Position numbers and translations under genes: made by a program. A stretch of 64,000 bases of DNA from Piscicola geometra (Eukaryota > Annelida > Clitellata > Hirudinida > Piscicolidae), in NCBI GenBank assembly GCA_943735955.1, contig OX030959.1, positions 2,897,772 through 2,961,771 on the forward strand. The letters are read 5' to 3'. Positions 25,301 through 41,446 of the stretch are shown piece by piece. Every line of letters begins with the position of its first letter. The stretch's first letter is position 1. The notes below the pieces were generated by a model that was given only the letters and a program-made list of their open reading frames with translations, had not been told where the DNA came from and made no database searches.

Positions 25301-25605
25301 CAAGCCTATGTTTGGAGCCTGCAGTGTGAGTCGATGTGTGATATGTGATATGTGATCATGTGTTATATGATCATCATTATCATCATCATCATCATCATCA
25401 TTATTTTCATCATTACCATCATGAATTGTTCTATTTTCAGGCTGACAGTGGTGGTCCGATGACTTGCCAAAAAGACGGAAAGTCCATCCTGGCAGGCATC
25501 AGCTCATGGTTGACTTACAAAGGAATATTTTGCCAACCTGACTTTCCTTCGGTTTACTCTAGAACCTCCTACTTCAAGCAGTTCATCATTGACAACCTGA
25601 TATAA
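19394..25605 (+). CDS. Secreted trypsin-fold serine protease homologue, copy B (His57 lost)
   Basis: Exons: 19394-19445, 19519-19583, 19698-19844, 23322-23412 (or from 23327), 24028-24193, 25180-25325, 25441-25605. Five of the seven exon lengths (52, 65, 166, 146, 165) equal those of copy A exactly. Signal peptide, ILNG activation-like site, FPHQ, SNDIAVV (Asp102), CVISGWG and ADSGGPM (Ser195) are kept. The AAHC motif reads TSSC-like (TSTSC), so His57 is Ser; Gly193 is again Ala. As in A, the third exon meets an in-frame TAG just beyond a candidate donor. The third intron is expanded to about 3.5 kb by nested hAT elements, and a possible donor seen in A near the FVFG codons is changed here, so copy B may be decaying or differently spliced. 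Conserved cysteines suggest selection on the fold rather than on catalysis. Confidence 0.7.
20452..23126. mobile_element. Outer hAT-like insertion in protease copy B intron 3
   Basis: The left edge (ATGGGTGCCGACTTG, interrupted by the inner element) and the inverted right edge (ATAGACGCCAACTCA) look like one another and like hAT ends. Flanks GCCATTAC and ACCAGTAC match at 6 of 8. The insertion is absent from the matching intron of copy A. A degraded copy of the inner element family lies at about 22340-22780 (the same GTCCCGCGGGT end and TTCCCGT runs). Confidence 0.5.
20468..22028 (-). mobile_element. hAT transposon with 8-bp target duplication and transposase C-terminus
   Basis: The ends TAGAGGTC...GACCTCTA are perfect 8-bp inverted repeats, and GTGCCGAC is duplicated exactly at 20460-20467 and 22029-22036. 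Subterminal regions are dense in CCCGT/TTCCCG repeats. On the minus strand, around 20890-21060, the hAT dimerisation region is recognisable: SISASYIPCERNFSICGR followed by SDPKSSHLKAENLNGL. The rest of the transposase is degraded or deleted, so the copy is not autonomous. Confidence 0.8.
24225..24415 (-). mobile_element. tRNA-derived SINE (counterpart of 15632-15776)
   Basis: The minus strand carries GGTTAGCCGAGTGGTAAACG and GTGGATTCGATTCTAG, a tRNA-like A box and B box, followed by a body with the same CAGAAATTACGAA segment as the SINE in copy A. It lies in the same intron and in the same orientation relative to the gene, so it was inserted before the duplication. Confidence 0.65.
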
Positions 25606-27200
25606 TTAGAAAATTAAATACTGAGCCGATGATGTTGGAAATTAAACAATTTCTACCCAACTTTAAATCATGATTAACCTTTCAATGATTTTGTTGAATA
25701 GTTTGTCTTTTTCAACTTGAAATAAAAAAAATGAATATACTTGAAATTAAAAAAAAATAATTTAAAATTAGCACTTGCTAAATCTTGCTCTCGTAATTCG
25801 AAGGTAGGAGAAAAAGCATTCTTATTAATGTTTTACGATAGTAATTTTTTCATAAAGTGTTTTAATATATTTTTAATTGTTTTAAATTATAAAATAAATT
25901 AATGAATAAGCTTTTTATAACTAATTTTATAAATATATTTTATTTTACTAACAAATTTTAACAAATAAAACGAACTTAGTTTGTATAAATATATTTTATT
26001 TCTTCAAAATTGACCCAAAAGAATCCTGATTGGCCCAAATGAATTTTATTTTTATTTTTTGCACATTCAACTTTGACATTTTTTATTAGATGTTTCTTGT
26101 TCTAAAGTAATCTCGCCAGTTCTGTGACTCTTGCTTTGAATGCTCATTGCATAGACCAAGGTGTCACAGTACTATCAGGTCTCAAGGTTGACGCTCATAC
26201 CTCATATCAACACCACCAGTCAATCAGTGACTTTCAGGAAGGCATTGCTGGCTTGTTGTATTCCGAGCTATTAAAATACTGATACATTTTTCCAAATTCA
26301 GTCTTGTTAGATGATTATACGGATGTTTTGAGATCACAAAATTCTACATAAAAATTCTACAAAGCGATTGTTTTGGAAGTCTTTCCTGTTACACACTTTT
26401 TGAGTATATCAAGTTTAAAGTGCGCAATTGCCGAATCTATTAAGGCTAAAATATGTGAATTTATGTTGAGATATTACTTATTTATGTGGTGTAAGTACTG
26501 GTGGGACACAAGTCAGGGGTCTTAGCAAGATTGAAACAGCATACTGTATGCTGTTTCAATCTTGTATACACTTGCATACAATCTTGTATGCTGCATACAC
26601 CTGGTCTTTCCGGAAAAAAATAAAAAAAATTCGAATAGTTCTTAAACGGACAAGAAACTTTCTATGTGAGATTGTATTGGTTTGTGGTCGACTAGGAGCT
26701 TATTTAAGGTGAGTTTGAAAAATAAAATGGTGCGCATTATACATAAAACTTTGTAAAAAAAATTGGCCCAAGAACTTTGAGCCCAGCGCGAGCCCTGCTA
26801 TCGGTCAATGTCGCTGAATGATTGACTTAATGGTAACTTATTTTTCTTCACCTTCAGAATATTAAGTTACATAAAAAGGTTAAAATTTCTAAATATATCC
26901 CTGAATTGATTTTACCGATTTTATCTCATGCTAATTTATGAATCATTTACAAGACTTCTTATATATGCATATAACCGCTCGTATATGAAAATGCCGTACA
27001 TGTGCTGTATGACTAGTAGTCATTGACTACCCAAGCATGATAAAAAGATGCATTGGAGAATAAAAACACTGCCTGTCTTTACTTCCGTTCATGAGCGCTT
27101 GTATTGCAAATTGCTTCGTAGCGTCAAAATACGCAATTGATTGTAAATACTTGTTTTTTGTAATTGTCTTGATTCAAAACAATATATTCTGAGTTTTCTG
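25606..27200. other. Intergenic, no gene seen; contains a perfect hairpin
   Basis: AT-rich sequence between protease copy B and the glycosyltransferase. Positions 26526-26564 form a 39-bp near-perfect palindrome (19-bp arms, one central base). No coding structure recognised. Confidence 0.7.
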
Positions 27201-29482
27201 ATGCCGCTTTTTGGCAAAACAAGCAAGTTTTACAAGACATTCCTCTTCGCCTTCATCATTACCGTTTTAACCTACACTTTTTGGAATAACTATGCGATAT
27301 CTAATCAAAAAAGTACTTATTTTCTGCATATTCGAGAAAGCTTGCTTCGTGCGTTGAGAGAGCATGCTTCGGCCAACAAAACGATCCTCTTGTCCGTCGT
27401 GGGCGAATCGTTCGTCGACATGGTGGTCAACTTCCAGCAGACCAGCCTTCTGCCCCTCCACATCAGCAATGTGCTCTTCCTCGGCTCCAGCTTGAAGACT
27501 TGCCAACGCTTGGAGGGCAAGGGCATTGCATGCTTCGTGTACACTGAAGACCCGCTCAGCAACGTCTCCAGCGCTTTCTTCGACGATTCTTTTTTCAAGA
27601 AGGCGCGCGAAAGGGCGGAGATTGTGCTGTACGCGCTGCAAGGAGGCTTCACAGTGCTGCACACGGACGTCGACGTGCACTTCTTCAAGGACCCTTTCCC
27701 TCTTCTGCACGTGAGCCTTCCTCCATTCGATTCCCTCCATGCTAATTTGCCACTTACATTGCCAATGCTTTTCCAATGTTTTACAACTTAATTTAAACAA
27801 ACACTCATGTTTACATACTAAGAAGTATGCCACACAAACGCTTCACTCTTCACGAGCGCTTTCAAACACACACTTCAAGGAAGGACTGAAAGGGTACGAC
27901 ATGGCAGCTATGTGGGACCTAGACAACTACAACGTGGGCTTCATCATCATCAAGCCCTCAGCACGCTCCATCCAGGTACTTGCATGCCACACTTCCATCA
28001 CTTCACTCTCAACACTTGTTTTATATTTTTTAAGTCCTTAACTGCACCATCTTTTTGAAAAAGTTTTGCTAATTTTCAAAAGCTTTCGTTATACTTCAGC
28101 ACATAGTTATATGATGATACTCCAACGCCAATACACGCCAAAGCACAATTGAATACACTTTGTGTACACAACAGCTGTACGAAGACATACAGAATGAGAC
28201 GTACAAGACAACGGATAACGACCAAGTGCTCTTCAACAGGCTTCTGAGCGGCCATCCCGAACTGCGTCTCCAGCGACTCAACACCACGCAGTCAGTGCTC
28301 TTTCGACTAGACTAGTGTTCAAATATATACTTTTCAAAAGGCTGTTCCACGATTTAAATTGCGCTAGGTCATTAACGAGTTAATCGAAAATGTAAGCGCA
28401 GCTCTAATTGTTTACGACAAACCTTTCGATTGAGGGGTGCTTGATTCTGACTGACGCATCGCAGGTTCTCGTGTGGAGGCGAGTACTTTGAGGAGAAGAA
28501 GCGCTTCTTTGCAGCGGCCTGTGAAGAGTGTGTGGTGGTGCACAACAACTGGATCGTCAGCAAGGAGGTGCCACTGTTGCTGCATGTGTTGCAGTGTTGT
28601 TGTTGTTGTTGAGCTGGATGCTTGCATGTGTTGTTGTTGTTTGGCGAGCGGGTTTACCTAGATGGTAAAGTCGTTGGACCTGCAACTTAAAGGTCGCCAG
28701 TTCGAATCCCTGATCAACCAACCGTGAGCTATCATATACCTAGTGTATATGATGCGGTGTTTCACGACTTATGTCATGTGAGTGGCGCCTCAGTTGCGTG
28801 CCTTGGCGCATTATAAATACGCTTTTTTTTCGTTAGATGGCTGCATAGAGGAACACTCAACTGACAGGCAAAGGTTTACCGCTTCAAGGAGCACCTGATG
28901 TGGACGCAAGACGAGGACGGCTACTACACCTCGGCAACCAGCAAGTACCTCACCTACTCACGCCCCACCACCACACCCAACTCCGCCAAAGACTGGCACT
29001 GGCACGTGACCGCCTTGAAGTCAGCGCTTGCTCTGGCCAGGTTGTTGGACAGGAAGGTGATCCTGCCGAGGTTCTTCGACCTCTCCAGAGGCCTCGACAA
29101 CAGCCTGAACAGCATCGTCGCCATCGAGAAGTTCGACAAGCACTTCGGCAACCAGTACCGCGAGAGCACCTTCCTATCTCACCCGCTTGTGCCCGAGTCC
29201 CTCAAGTTGACCTCTTCGCATGCGCACCTCTTCATTGCCACCGCCGAGAACTCCCATCTTTTTCCGAAAGACGTCGTTGGCGTCAGCAAGGTCGACCTCT
29301 CGGAGCTTGCAGTCGTCAGCGGGGAGGAGCTGCAGAGGCGGATGCTGCAGTGGCCTGAGAGACTGCTGCATCTGCACCACTTCGACGGCGTCCACTTCAC
29401 CTTCCCCTCGCCCTCGCAACAACTCAAGTTCTCGCAAGACGCCCGTGAAGGCATCATCAGAAGCAACTACAGACAAATATGA
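27201..29482 (+). CDS. GT77-type Golgi glycosyltransferase (nucleotide-diphospho-sugar transferase family)
   Basis: Type II membrane enzyme predicted to transfer a nucleotide sugar in the Golgi; donor and acceptor cannot be told from sequence. Exons: 27201-27710, 27880-27975, 28175-28290, 28465-28567, 28868-29482, giving about 479 aa with consistent phases. An N-terminal signal anchor (FLFAFIITVLTYTFW) follows a short basic tail. The catalytic domain shows FTVLHTDVDVHFFKDPFP, where the DVD is the metal/nucleotide-sugar binding DxD. Further family landmarks are NYNVGFIIIKPS, DNDQVLFNRLL and VHNNWIVS, the pattern of the family with plant xylosyltransferases of type RGXT. After it, about 190 residues (DWHWHVTALKSALALARLLD, then KVILPRFFDL) form a second region reminiscent of the N-terminal glycan-binding segment of other glycosyltransferases; this is inference. 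A tRNA-derived SINE lies in the last intron. Confidence 0.75.
28640..28825 (+). mobile_element. tRNA-derived SINE
   Basis: GGTTTACCTAGATGGTAAAG (A-box region) and GCCAGTTCGAATCCCTG (B box, GTTCGAATCC) are spaced as in a tRNA. The element is in the last intron of the GT77-type gene and ends near a TATAAATACGC motif and a T-run. Confidence 0.7.
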
Positions 29483-29855
29483 GCCTCGTCGCCACTGTGT
29501 GGCAGCGTCCAAGACTTTCTTGCAAACATTCGTTTCTACATTTGTCATTCGCTCCCTTTTGCACGTCTGCTGGGAGATTCTTTTAGAGACAGTCTTATAA
29601 AGAGTTTTATTCGTGTATATTGGACGTTTCATGCTTCACTACTGCTGCAACAAAGCATTAAAAAGGCATTAAGAGAGTTTCTCGCGCAAGGCATACTACT
29701 ACTGTACATTTATTTCCCAGATATTCTCAAGTCTCATTTTGCAGACGCATAGCATATTATAAATTAACTTTATATGAATGCATGGTCACTTCGCCCCACG
29801 CCTATCTGACAGCAGCCTATCTCTTATACTATAAGACTTATAGTATATAATGCTG

Positions 29856-29861
29856 AATAAA
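29856..29861 (+). terminator. Polyadenylation signal AATAAA of the GT77-type gene
   Basis: AATAAA lies about 375 bp beyond the stop codon, on the sense strand, and is the last clear signal before the convergent tepsin gene. The preceding sequence is unstructured 3' UTR. Confidence 0.5.
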
Positions 29862-30163
29862 GACTTTTCTATTTATAAAATGACGCTGTTTTTAATGCTT
29901 GTTTTTTCCGGTTTAAAAACTGATAGAGGGGATCATTTGAAATGTGGTGTGTACTTGATGTCTTTCAATGGCTACAAGTGACTTGATCTTCTAACGCTTT
30001 CAAGGTCAACAAGACCTGATGGGGTTGATATTGTCGATTTGAATGATTCAGTATGAGCATTAGGTTTGTGAATTCAGACAATTATTTTTAGGGCGTACCA
30101 TCACTAGATGAGGTTTTATTTCAAAGAAACAAAACCATATAAAATGCATTCCAAAAAGTTCAG

Positions 30164-34679
<4,516 letters not shown>

Positions 34680-35539
34680 TGTGTCCATGCACACAAACGT
34701 TATCGCAATCCGAAAATACTAATAAATATGAAAATACTAATAAATTTAGAAATATTCATAAATATGTTTTCAACTTGAAAATTTTTTTTTATACTATTTA
34801 AAAAAAAACTAGTGACAATTTGAAAACACAATTATATTCAAATTTTTAATTGTGGGTTTTAGATTTTTAAAAAATATTTTAAAACATTCATTCAAATTAT
34901 TTTTCCCCACTTCATTTAAATGCTTAAATGTGAATTTACAATACAATTTAAAGAGCAATTGAAAGCACTATACTTCAATATTTTAATGTTTTAAAAAACA
35001 TTTCAAAAATTTAATTTTTGAAATGTTTTTTATTCAAATTTTGTCTAACTTGAGTTACCTTTCATTATTAATTTTAAAGAATTTGATTTTAAATTAATAA
35101 TATTTATAATCGAATATTGTTTTCATCACAAATTCTCATTATCCTTTTTATCACAAAATCTGATAAAAGCATATTTGAAAGCATTTGCTTTAGGGTTTAA
35201 ACTTCATTCATTAAAAATGCCAATATATATTAAATTTAAAAACATAGTTGATTTTCCAATATAATTTTAAAATCTTGTCATTTTATATATAAAGAATTTT
35301 AGGAAGTTACAAATTTTTCAATTTATATCAACGAGTTAAATAATGGTAATCTTTTAATATAAATGGAATGTTAGTTAAACCCTGTTACCTCCATCAGTTA
35401 CCACAAATGCTTCCCTCGATCAATTTTTAAAAGCACTTTTATTATTTTGCAACTGTCATTTAATTAATTTATTATAACTCAATTAGTAATTTAATAAATA
35501 AAGCAATGTTATTTAATTGAAAATCAACACAATGAGAAT
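34680..35539. promoter_or_regulatory. Shared upstream region of tepsin and the BCL9-like gene
   Basis: 860 bp of very AT-rich DNA between two divergent genes. No TATA box or CpG-rich stretch stands out. Short AT palindromes occur near 34985-35030. It must contain both promoters if the start exons are correct. Confidence 0.4.
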
Positions 35540-37917
35540 ATGCCCAAAAGAAAGTACGAAATGAACGCACAGAACACTTGCAACAAAGTCGTAAAGAGCG
35601 AGGAGAGCTGCATCGGCTCGGTGGACAGCGAGCAGGAGAACAAGGCGCAAAACTTTCAGCAGCGGAGGGAGGAGGAGCAGGAAACGATGGACTTCAGGGC
35701 GAAGGTGTTTGAGAACTTACAGGAGATCAAGGCCATTGAGGAAAACTGTCTCATGCAAGATGAAGAGCCCAACCCTGACCTTGGCGATTTCGATGGTAAA
35801 TATTTTTGCATCTTTAAATATGTTAAAATCAAGTTTTGTGATACATTTGCATCTATATTTCCAGGATTGGAGATGTATTTGAACTCAGATGGCTTAGAGC
35901 AGGACTCAACTGATCTTCTTGACAATCAAAATGTTGACGCATATCGAATTGAGCTCTTCGACACCGAGATACCTAATGACCAAAACAACAACATCACTGT
36001 TAAGGAAGAAGTGAAAAGTCCTTCTAGCTTTAACAACATTGAGAATGAGTGCATGTCTTTGAAAAGTGAGCATAGCAACAAAGCAAGATCTCCCAGCTAT
36101 AATAACGAATACAGCCTTCCAAGCCACAGCAATAACATCACAAACCTATCCAACATGACCAACAACATAGGACAACAACAACAACATTTATCCCGACAAC
36201 AACAACAACACTTATCACAACAGCAACAACAGCATCAATTATCACAACAACAAAAACAAATTTTTTTCAAAAAACTAACACAACCCCTTTCCAGTCAACA
36301 ATACCAACACCCTCTTCAACAACAACAACAACAACTACAACACCCAAGCCACAAAGCACAACACTACCACCACCAACAACCCACTCCCCTCGCTACTCGC
36401 ATCCTCCCCCTCGTCTTCAACTTCCCGACCGAGTGGCTGAACAGGGCGGCAGACGACTTCAAGGCGGGCATGCCACGAGGCCTCATCGACTTCCACCTCC
36501 TGCGGCCCGAGACGCAGCACTTCATTGCTGTTAGTTTCTTTTCCAGATGTTTTCCTTTGGTATATCTGTACTCTTAGCATGTTGACGTAGGCTCTTACAT
36601 TCCTCTTCTCATGTTTTTTTTTGTGGTTCTTTGTCTGGCACAGGAATTGAACTTACGACGTTTGGAGTAGCGAGTCTGAATCTTAACTATTGCACTTCTC
36701 CATTTTTCCATTCTTTCATTAATCTGCACATGTGTATAATTTTTTTCTTCATATAATAAATTAAAAAGTAAAATAATGATGTTTATCCATTTATTTATTT
36801 GTTCAGTTTTTGTTCAATCTCATTTTTTCTTTCCATCAAAACGGCCTCCTATTACTGATTTGCTCATACCTCCTTGCATCCATCTTGGCGGCAGACTCTT
36901 TTCTCATTCATCAATCCATTTGACAGTTTTTAATTTCCAATTTCAAAAAAAGGCTTAAAAACACTATTTACATTTTCAATATTAATTTACCCGTTATAAT
37001 TGTAAACACTAATTAGCAAAGATCGACTAAAATTTAGATTAGATGTAATCGAATTATTAATTTTAATTCGATTCAGACCCAACCATCAATTAATCAATTA
37101 AACCTTAACCACTTAACCCCCCACTAAACCACCACTAAACCTCCACCGCAGCGCACGTACCCCTTCAACAGCGTGCCCTTCCAGCACAACCTCGACTCGA
37201 TCGTCTTCTCCCTGCGCGACAACCTGCGCAAGCACGGCATCCCCGTCTCCGACTTGAACCCGCAACTCGACAAGTCCCTGCGCTGGAGGAGCTTCTGCAT
37301 GCGGGCATTCAACGTCAGTCGCTTTGTTTGTTTGTTTGTTTGTTTGTTTGTCGAGTGCTTTTGTCTTTTCGATCGTATTTGTCTTCATCTGCCCGCTTAT
37401 CAAGCCCCTTCAAGTTTTTTAAACCTCTTTTCACTATTCCAACCACCTATAAATCACTCATCTATCCATCTGCTCATCCACTGACCCATCCACCCACTCC
37501 CCCATCCTTCCCCTTCCCTCTCACCCATCACTCTTGCTTCCACCTCCACACACACACACACAGACGCATCCAGGCGGTCACGCAGGGGGACACAGGGAGG
37601 GTCTCTTGAGTCCTGAGGGACTGCAGAAGAGGCACGATAACCTTGAAAGTCTGCGCAAGATCGGTCAGAAACTACACATCAAGCAGGAAAAGCAAGGTTG
37701 TGTGTGGTTTTATTTGTGGTCTTTTTGTGTATTTTCATGTGTTTTTTTGTGTGTTCATTATGTGGTCTTTTTGTGTGTTTTATGTGGTGGTTTTTTGTAT
37801 TATGTGGCCTTTTTGTGTGTTGATTTATATTTATATCTACATATTGTGGTTTTTTCTTTCCCAACACACACACACACTGATGATGCACCACAGACATAAA
37901 CACAACACACACACACA

Positions 37918-37970
<53 letters not shown>

Positions 37971-38712
37971 ATGTTGCACCACAGACACAATGCACAGTCC
38001 TCAAGGAAGCCGAATTGATAGCAAAGACTTCATGGGTTACAACGACCTAGTCCCCAAACCCCCGAGCAACCACCCTCCTCCATCCACCCCACCCTCCCCT
38101 CTATTCACCCACCACCGCACTACTCCTCACTCAATTGACCCCCCTCACCACCCTTTCTCCAACATACACCCCCTCCACCATCCTTCCAACAACCACCCTC
38201 CCAACACTGTCATAACCATTGATGATAGTGATAGTTGCCATAACAACATCAATAACAACAACAACAATAATAAAAATAATAATGAATTTATATTAAACTT
38301 TAATAATAATAATAATAATAGTAGTAGTGGTAATGATGATGATGGCAAAATGTCTGAGAGGTCTTCTTTGAAACTAAAACTTCCGAACGTCGGCAAGCGA
38401 AAAAGAGGAAGTGGGGGTGAAGAACAGGCCAAGAGAATTAACATCAACAACAACAACATTAATACAGATGAAAATAGCAATAATACTACTACTAATAATA
38501 ATAGCAATAATACTATTAATAATAATATTAATAATAATAGCACAGTTCTTTCCAGTAGTAATCTAAAACACCACAACAACAACAACTACAAGATCAGCCC
38601 AACTACACAAGACGACAACGAATCATTAACGAACAACCAAAACAACAACAACAATCAAACAATGTCAAACAATACAAACATCAAGGTTGAAAACACTGGT
38701 GAAAACCAACTC

Positions 38713-38745
<33 letters not shown>

Positions 38746-41391
38746 TTTTATTCTTCCCACAACGACAACGACACAACACTTTTCCCAGTACCTTCTCCAA
38801 GACCATTCAACAACAACCCATTGCACCAGGAACTATTTGTAACTCGACAACTCAACAAGGCATACACCAACAACAACACCAACAACAACACCAACAACAG
38901 CAATACCAACAACAACATCAACAACAACAACTACAACACCACCGCAGTAACTCCAACTACTAATACAACTTGTGGTACATCTATTCCTACTACTACACCT
39001 ACAATCAGCAGTAGCAGTGGAAGTAGTAGTGGCTTGGCAGCAGACTCCAAAGCCACTAACGTTAGAATACCATTCTCTACTATTCAAAGCTACTATCATG
39101 ACTACTGCCATTATAGCCACAATCATAATAATCAACATAATCATCACAACCACCATCGTCGTCATCATAGCAGCCATCATCATCAACACCACAATCATCA
39201 TCACCATCACCACAACCATCATCATCATCATCACCACTACACAGAGCAAGGCGACCAAAACACGCAAGCCTCGAAAGAAGAAGAAGGCAGACGAGGTGAA
39301 GAAGGAGTCCCCCTTCAACCCCGTGCCCAGTCCCATGGTCAGTCGTCATCATCATTATCGTCACCACCATCAGCATCGTCATCATCATCATCGTCATTAT
39401 CGTCATCATCACTATCATCACCACCATCATCATCGTCATCATCATCATCGTCATCGTCATTATCGTCATCGTCATTATCGTCATCGTCATTATCGTCATC
39501 ATCATTATCGTCATCATCATTATCATCACCACCATCATCATCACCACCATCAGCATCGTCATCATCATCATCATTACTCCAGCAGAGGCCAGGCTCAGTG
39601 GGCAGTCTACGAACGATCTCATCATGCAGCAGCTTAGGCGCCGTCAACTACAACAACAATAACAACACAACAAACAACTACAACAACACTCCGAACTACA
39701 ATAGCCTCAACAACACAAACTTTTGCAACGCTTCCCAAAACAACAACACGCCTTTATATGGCTCTAATGCGGCCAAATACAACAGCAATAACAGCTCCAC
39801 TTTCAGCACCAACAACAACAACATCACTCAAGGCTTCGGCAATAATCCAATGCAAAGCAGCACCAACACAAACCTTCCCATCAACAACAACAATAACAAC
39901 AACAACAGTTTCGAAGCAAACAACATAGCCTATCAGAACCCTACAACTCCAAACAACAACCCTACCAGTAACAACAACCTGAACAACCTTACTCTCAACA
40001 ACAACAACAACAACAACACAAACAACAACAACAACACAGACAACTACAACGACAACACCTTCTACACCAACCCTCCCTCCATAGCCTCCCTGCCCACACA
40101 CGGGCCCTCGTCGAACCTCTCTTCCAGACACGCTGATGAACTCCGAGCAGCCTCCGAGGGCTTCGAGAAGCCTGACAGCGCCCCTATGGTCAGGTACAGT
40201 GGCTACATGTCGCCCATGATCGACTCGCCCCACAACCCGCCCTCCCTCAACACCACCCCCCTCAAACCGCCCAACACCATCCAATACCTGCCCTCCAACT
40301 ACAAGAACTTCCACGGTGACCATGGTAATCAACGAGTGATGTTGGATGAGGGGGGAACGAAGAAGGTTGGCTTGTTCAATGCTGGCATGCAGCGAACACC
40401 TCGCACGATGATGATGGAGGGCGGTGGCGTGGTGGCGTGTGGCGAGTACGATGCCGTCAGGATGCAGCAGTTGCGAGCGGAAGAACGCCTGCGACTGCTC
40501 GATCCGCAGCAAGTCGAGATGAGCGTCAAGGGGCTGAACTCGCTCGTTGATTCACAATCGCCTGAGAACGCCTACCAGAGAGACCCTCGTTCCAGAGGCT
40601 TTCCCATGGTGCCATCGGTCTATCCCGCTGCTGCTGCTGCTGGTGGTGGGGGTGGTAGCATGCCTGATATGAGGATGATGGGAGGAGCGGGGGGGATGAG
40701 CGGGGAGATGCTGATGATGCGTTCAAAGCAGCAGCAGCAGCAGTTCATCGACCCGTGCATGCGGATGTACTACGACAACAAGCTGGAGAGGCATGCGATG
40801 ATCAGGGCTGGTGGCAATATAGGCGTCTTGGTGGCACAGGATGGGGTCAGTGTGGGCGGAGAAGGAGAGGAGGGGGGCTTGGTGGCCGGAGGGGGCAGGT
40901 ATGTGGAGCAAGGGGAGGCCAGGGGGGAGGAAATGATGTACCAACATGAGATGATGATGCAGGCCCGCATGCAACGACCCCCCTACATGCACCACGTCAT
41001 GGCTCTCAAACAACAACAACAACATATGCAACAACAACCACATTTATCTCAACAACAACCACATTTATCTCAACAACAACAACACTTTCCACCTCAACAA
41101 CAGTCTCAGTACTACCCGCAACAACTGCCCATGCGACCACAACAACACCCGTCCTTCAATCCACACCTCCAGCCCTCCTTCCACCCGCACCATCAACACC
41201 AACAACAACTACAACACCATCAACAAATGCAACAGCAACAACTTCTCATGCACCCTTCCTACCAAGACATGTACCCTCACAGTGGTGCCACAGAATTCGT
41301 CAACCTGCCCACCTCGATGCGGCCCTCCAAGCCCCCGTCCCACCTCTACTCCATGCTACAACCTAGTCGAGTGCAACACGCCAAAATGTAG
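35540..41391 (+). CDS. BCL9/Legless-like Wnt transcriptional co-activator
   Basis: BCL9 family proteins link Pygopus to beta-catenin in the nucleus. Exons: 35540-35795, 35865-36529, 37152-37313, 37564-37696, 37985-39060, 39245-39337, 39583-41391, all phase-compatible, giving about 1,397 aa (human BCL9 is about 1,400). HD1 (Pygopus binding) is at residues about 266-300: VFNFPTEWLNRAADDFKAG followed by LIDFHL, matching family VF-x-x-TE-x-x-N-x-AA and I-x-x-FH. HD2 (beta-catenin helix), at about 372-395, reads LSPEGLQKRHDNLESLRKIG; Arg and the Leu/Leu/Ile/Leu stripe match the BCL9 contacts. A basic stretch KTRKPRKKKK is a likely NLS. The rest is Gln/Asn/His-rich. The last region reads as one open frame, but two short introns made of (CAT)n DNA (39061-39244, 39338-39582) are inferred from sites that restore this basic block. 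A 54-residue exon between HD1 and HD2 is unexplained. Confidence 0.75.
36636..36706 (-). mobile_element. tRNA-derived SINE fragment
   Basis: The minus strand reads GTGCAATAGTTAAGATTCAG, then GTAAGTTCAATTCCTGTGCC, a tRNA-like A box and B box with normal spacing. It resembles the SINE at 55640. Located in the second intron of the BCL9-like gene. Confidence 0.6.
37870..37969. repeat. (CA)n microsatellite
   Basis: About 40 CA units with two short interruptions, ending 15 bp before the acceptor of exon 37985-39060. A second, short CA run at 37550-37561 abuts the acceptor of exon 37564-37696. Confidence 0.9.
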
Positions 41392-41406
41392 TATTACTCT
41401 CTCTCT

Positions 41407-41446
<40 letters not shown>

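Noticed and set aside
27267..27833. 188-codon minus-strand frame
   Set aside because: Shadow of the glycosyltransferase first exon, whose plus-strand motifs and splice phases are convincing.
38972..39647. Poly-His and Asp-rich frames on both strands
   Set aside because: CAT-repeat artefacts within the BCL9-like introns; only 39245-39337 looks coding.
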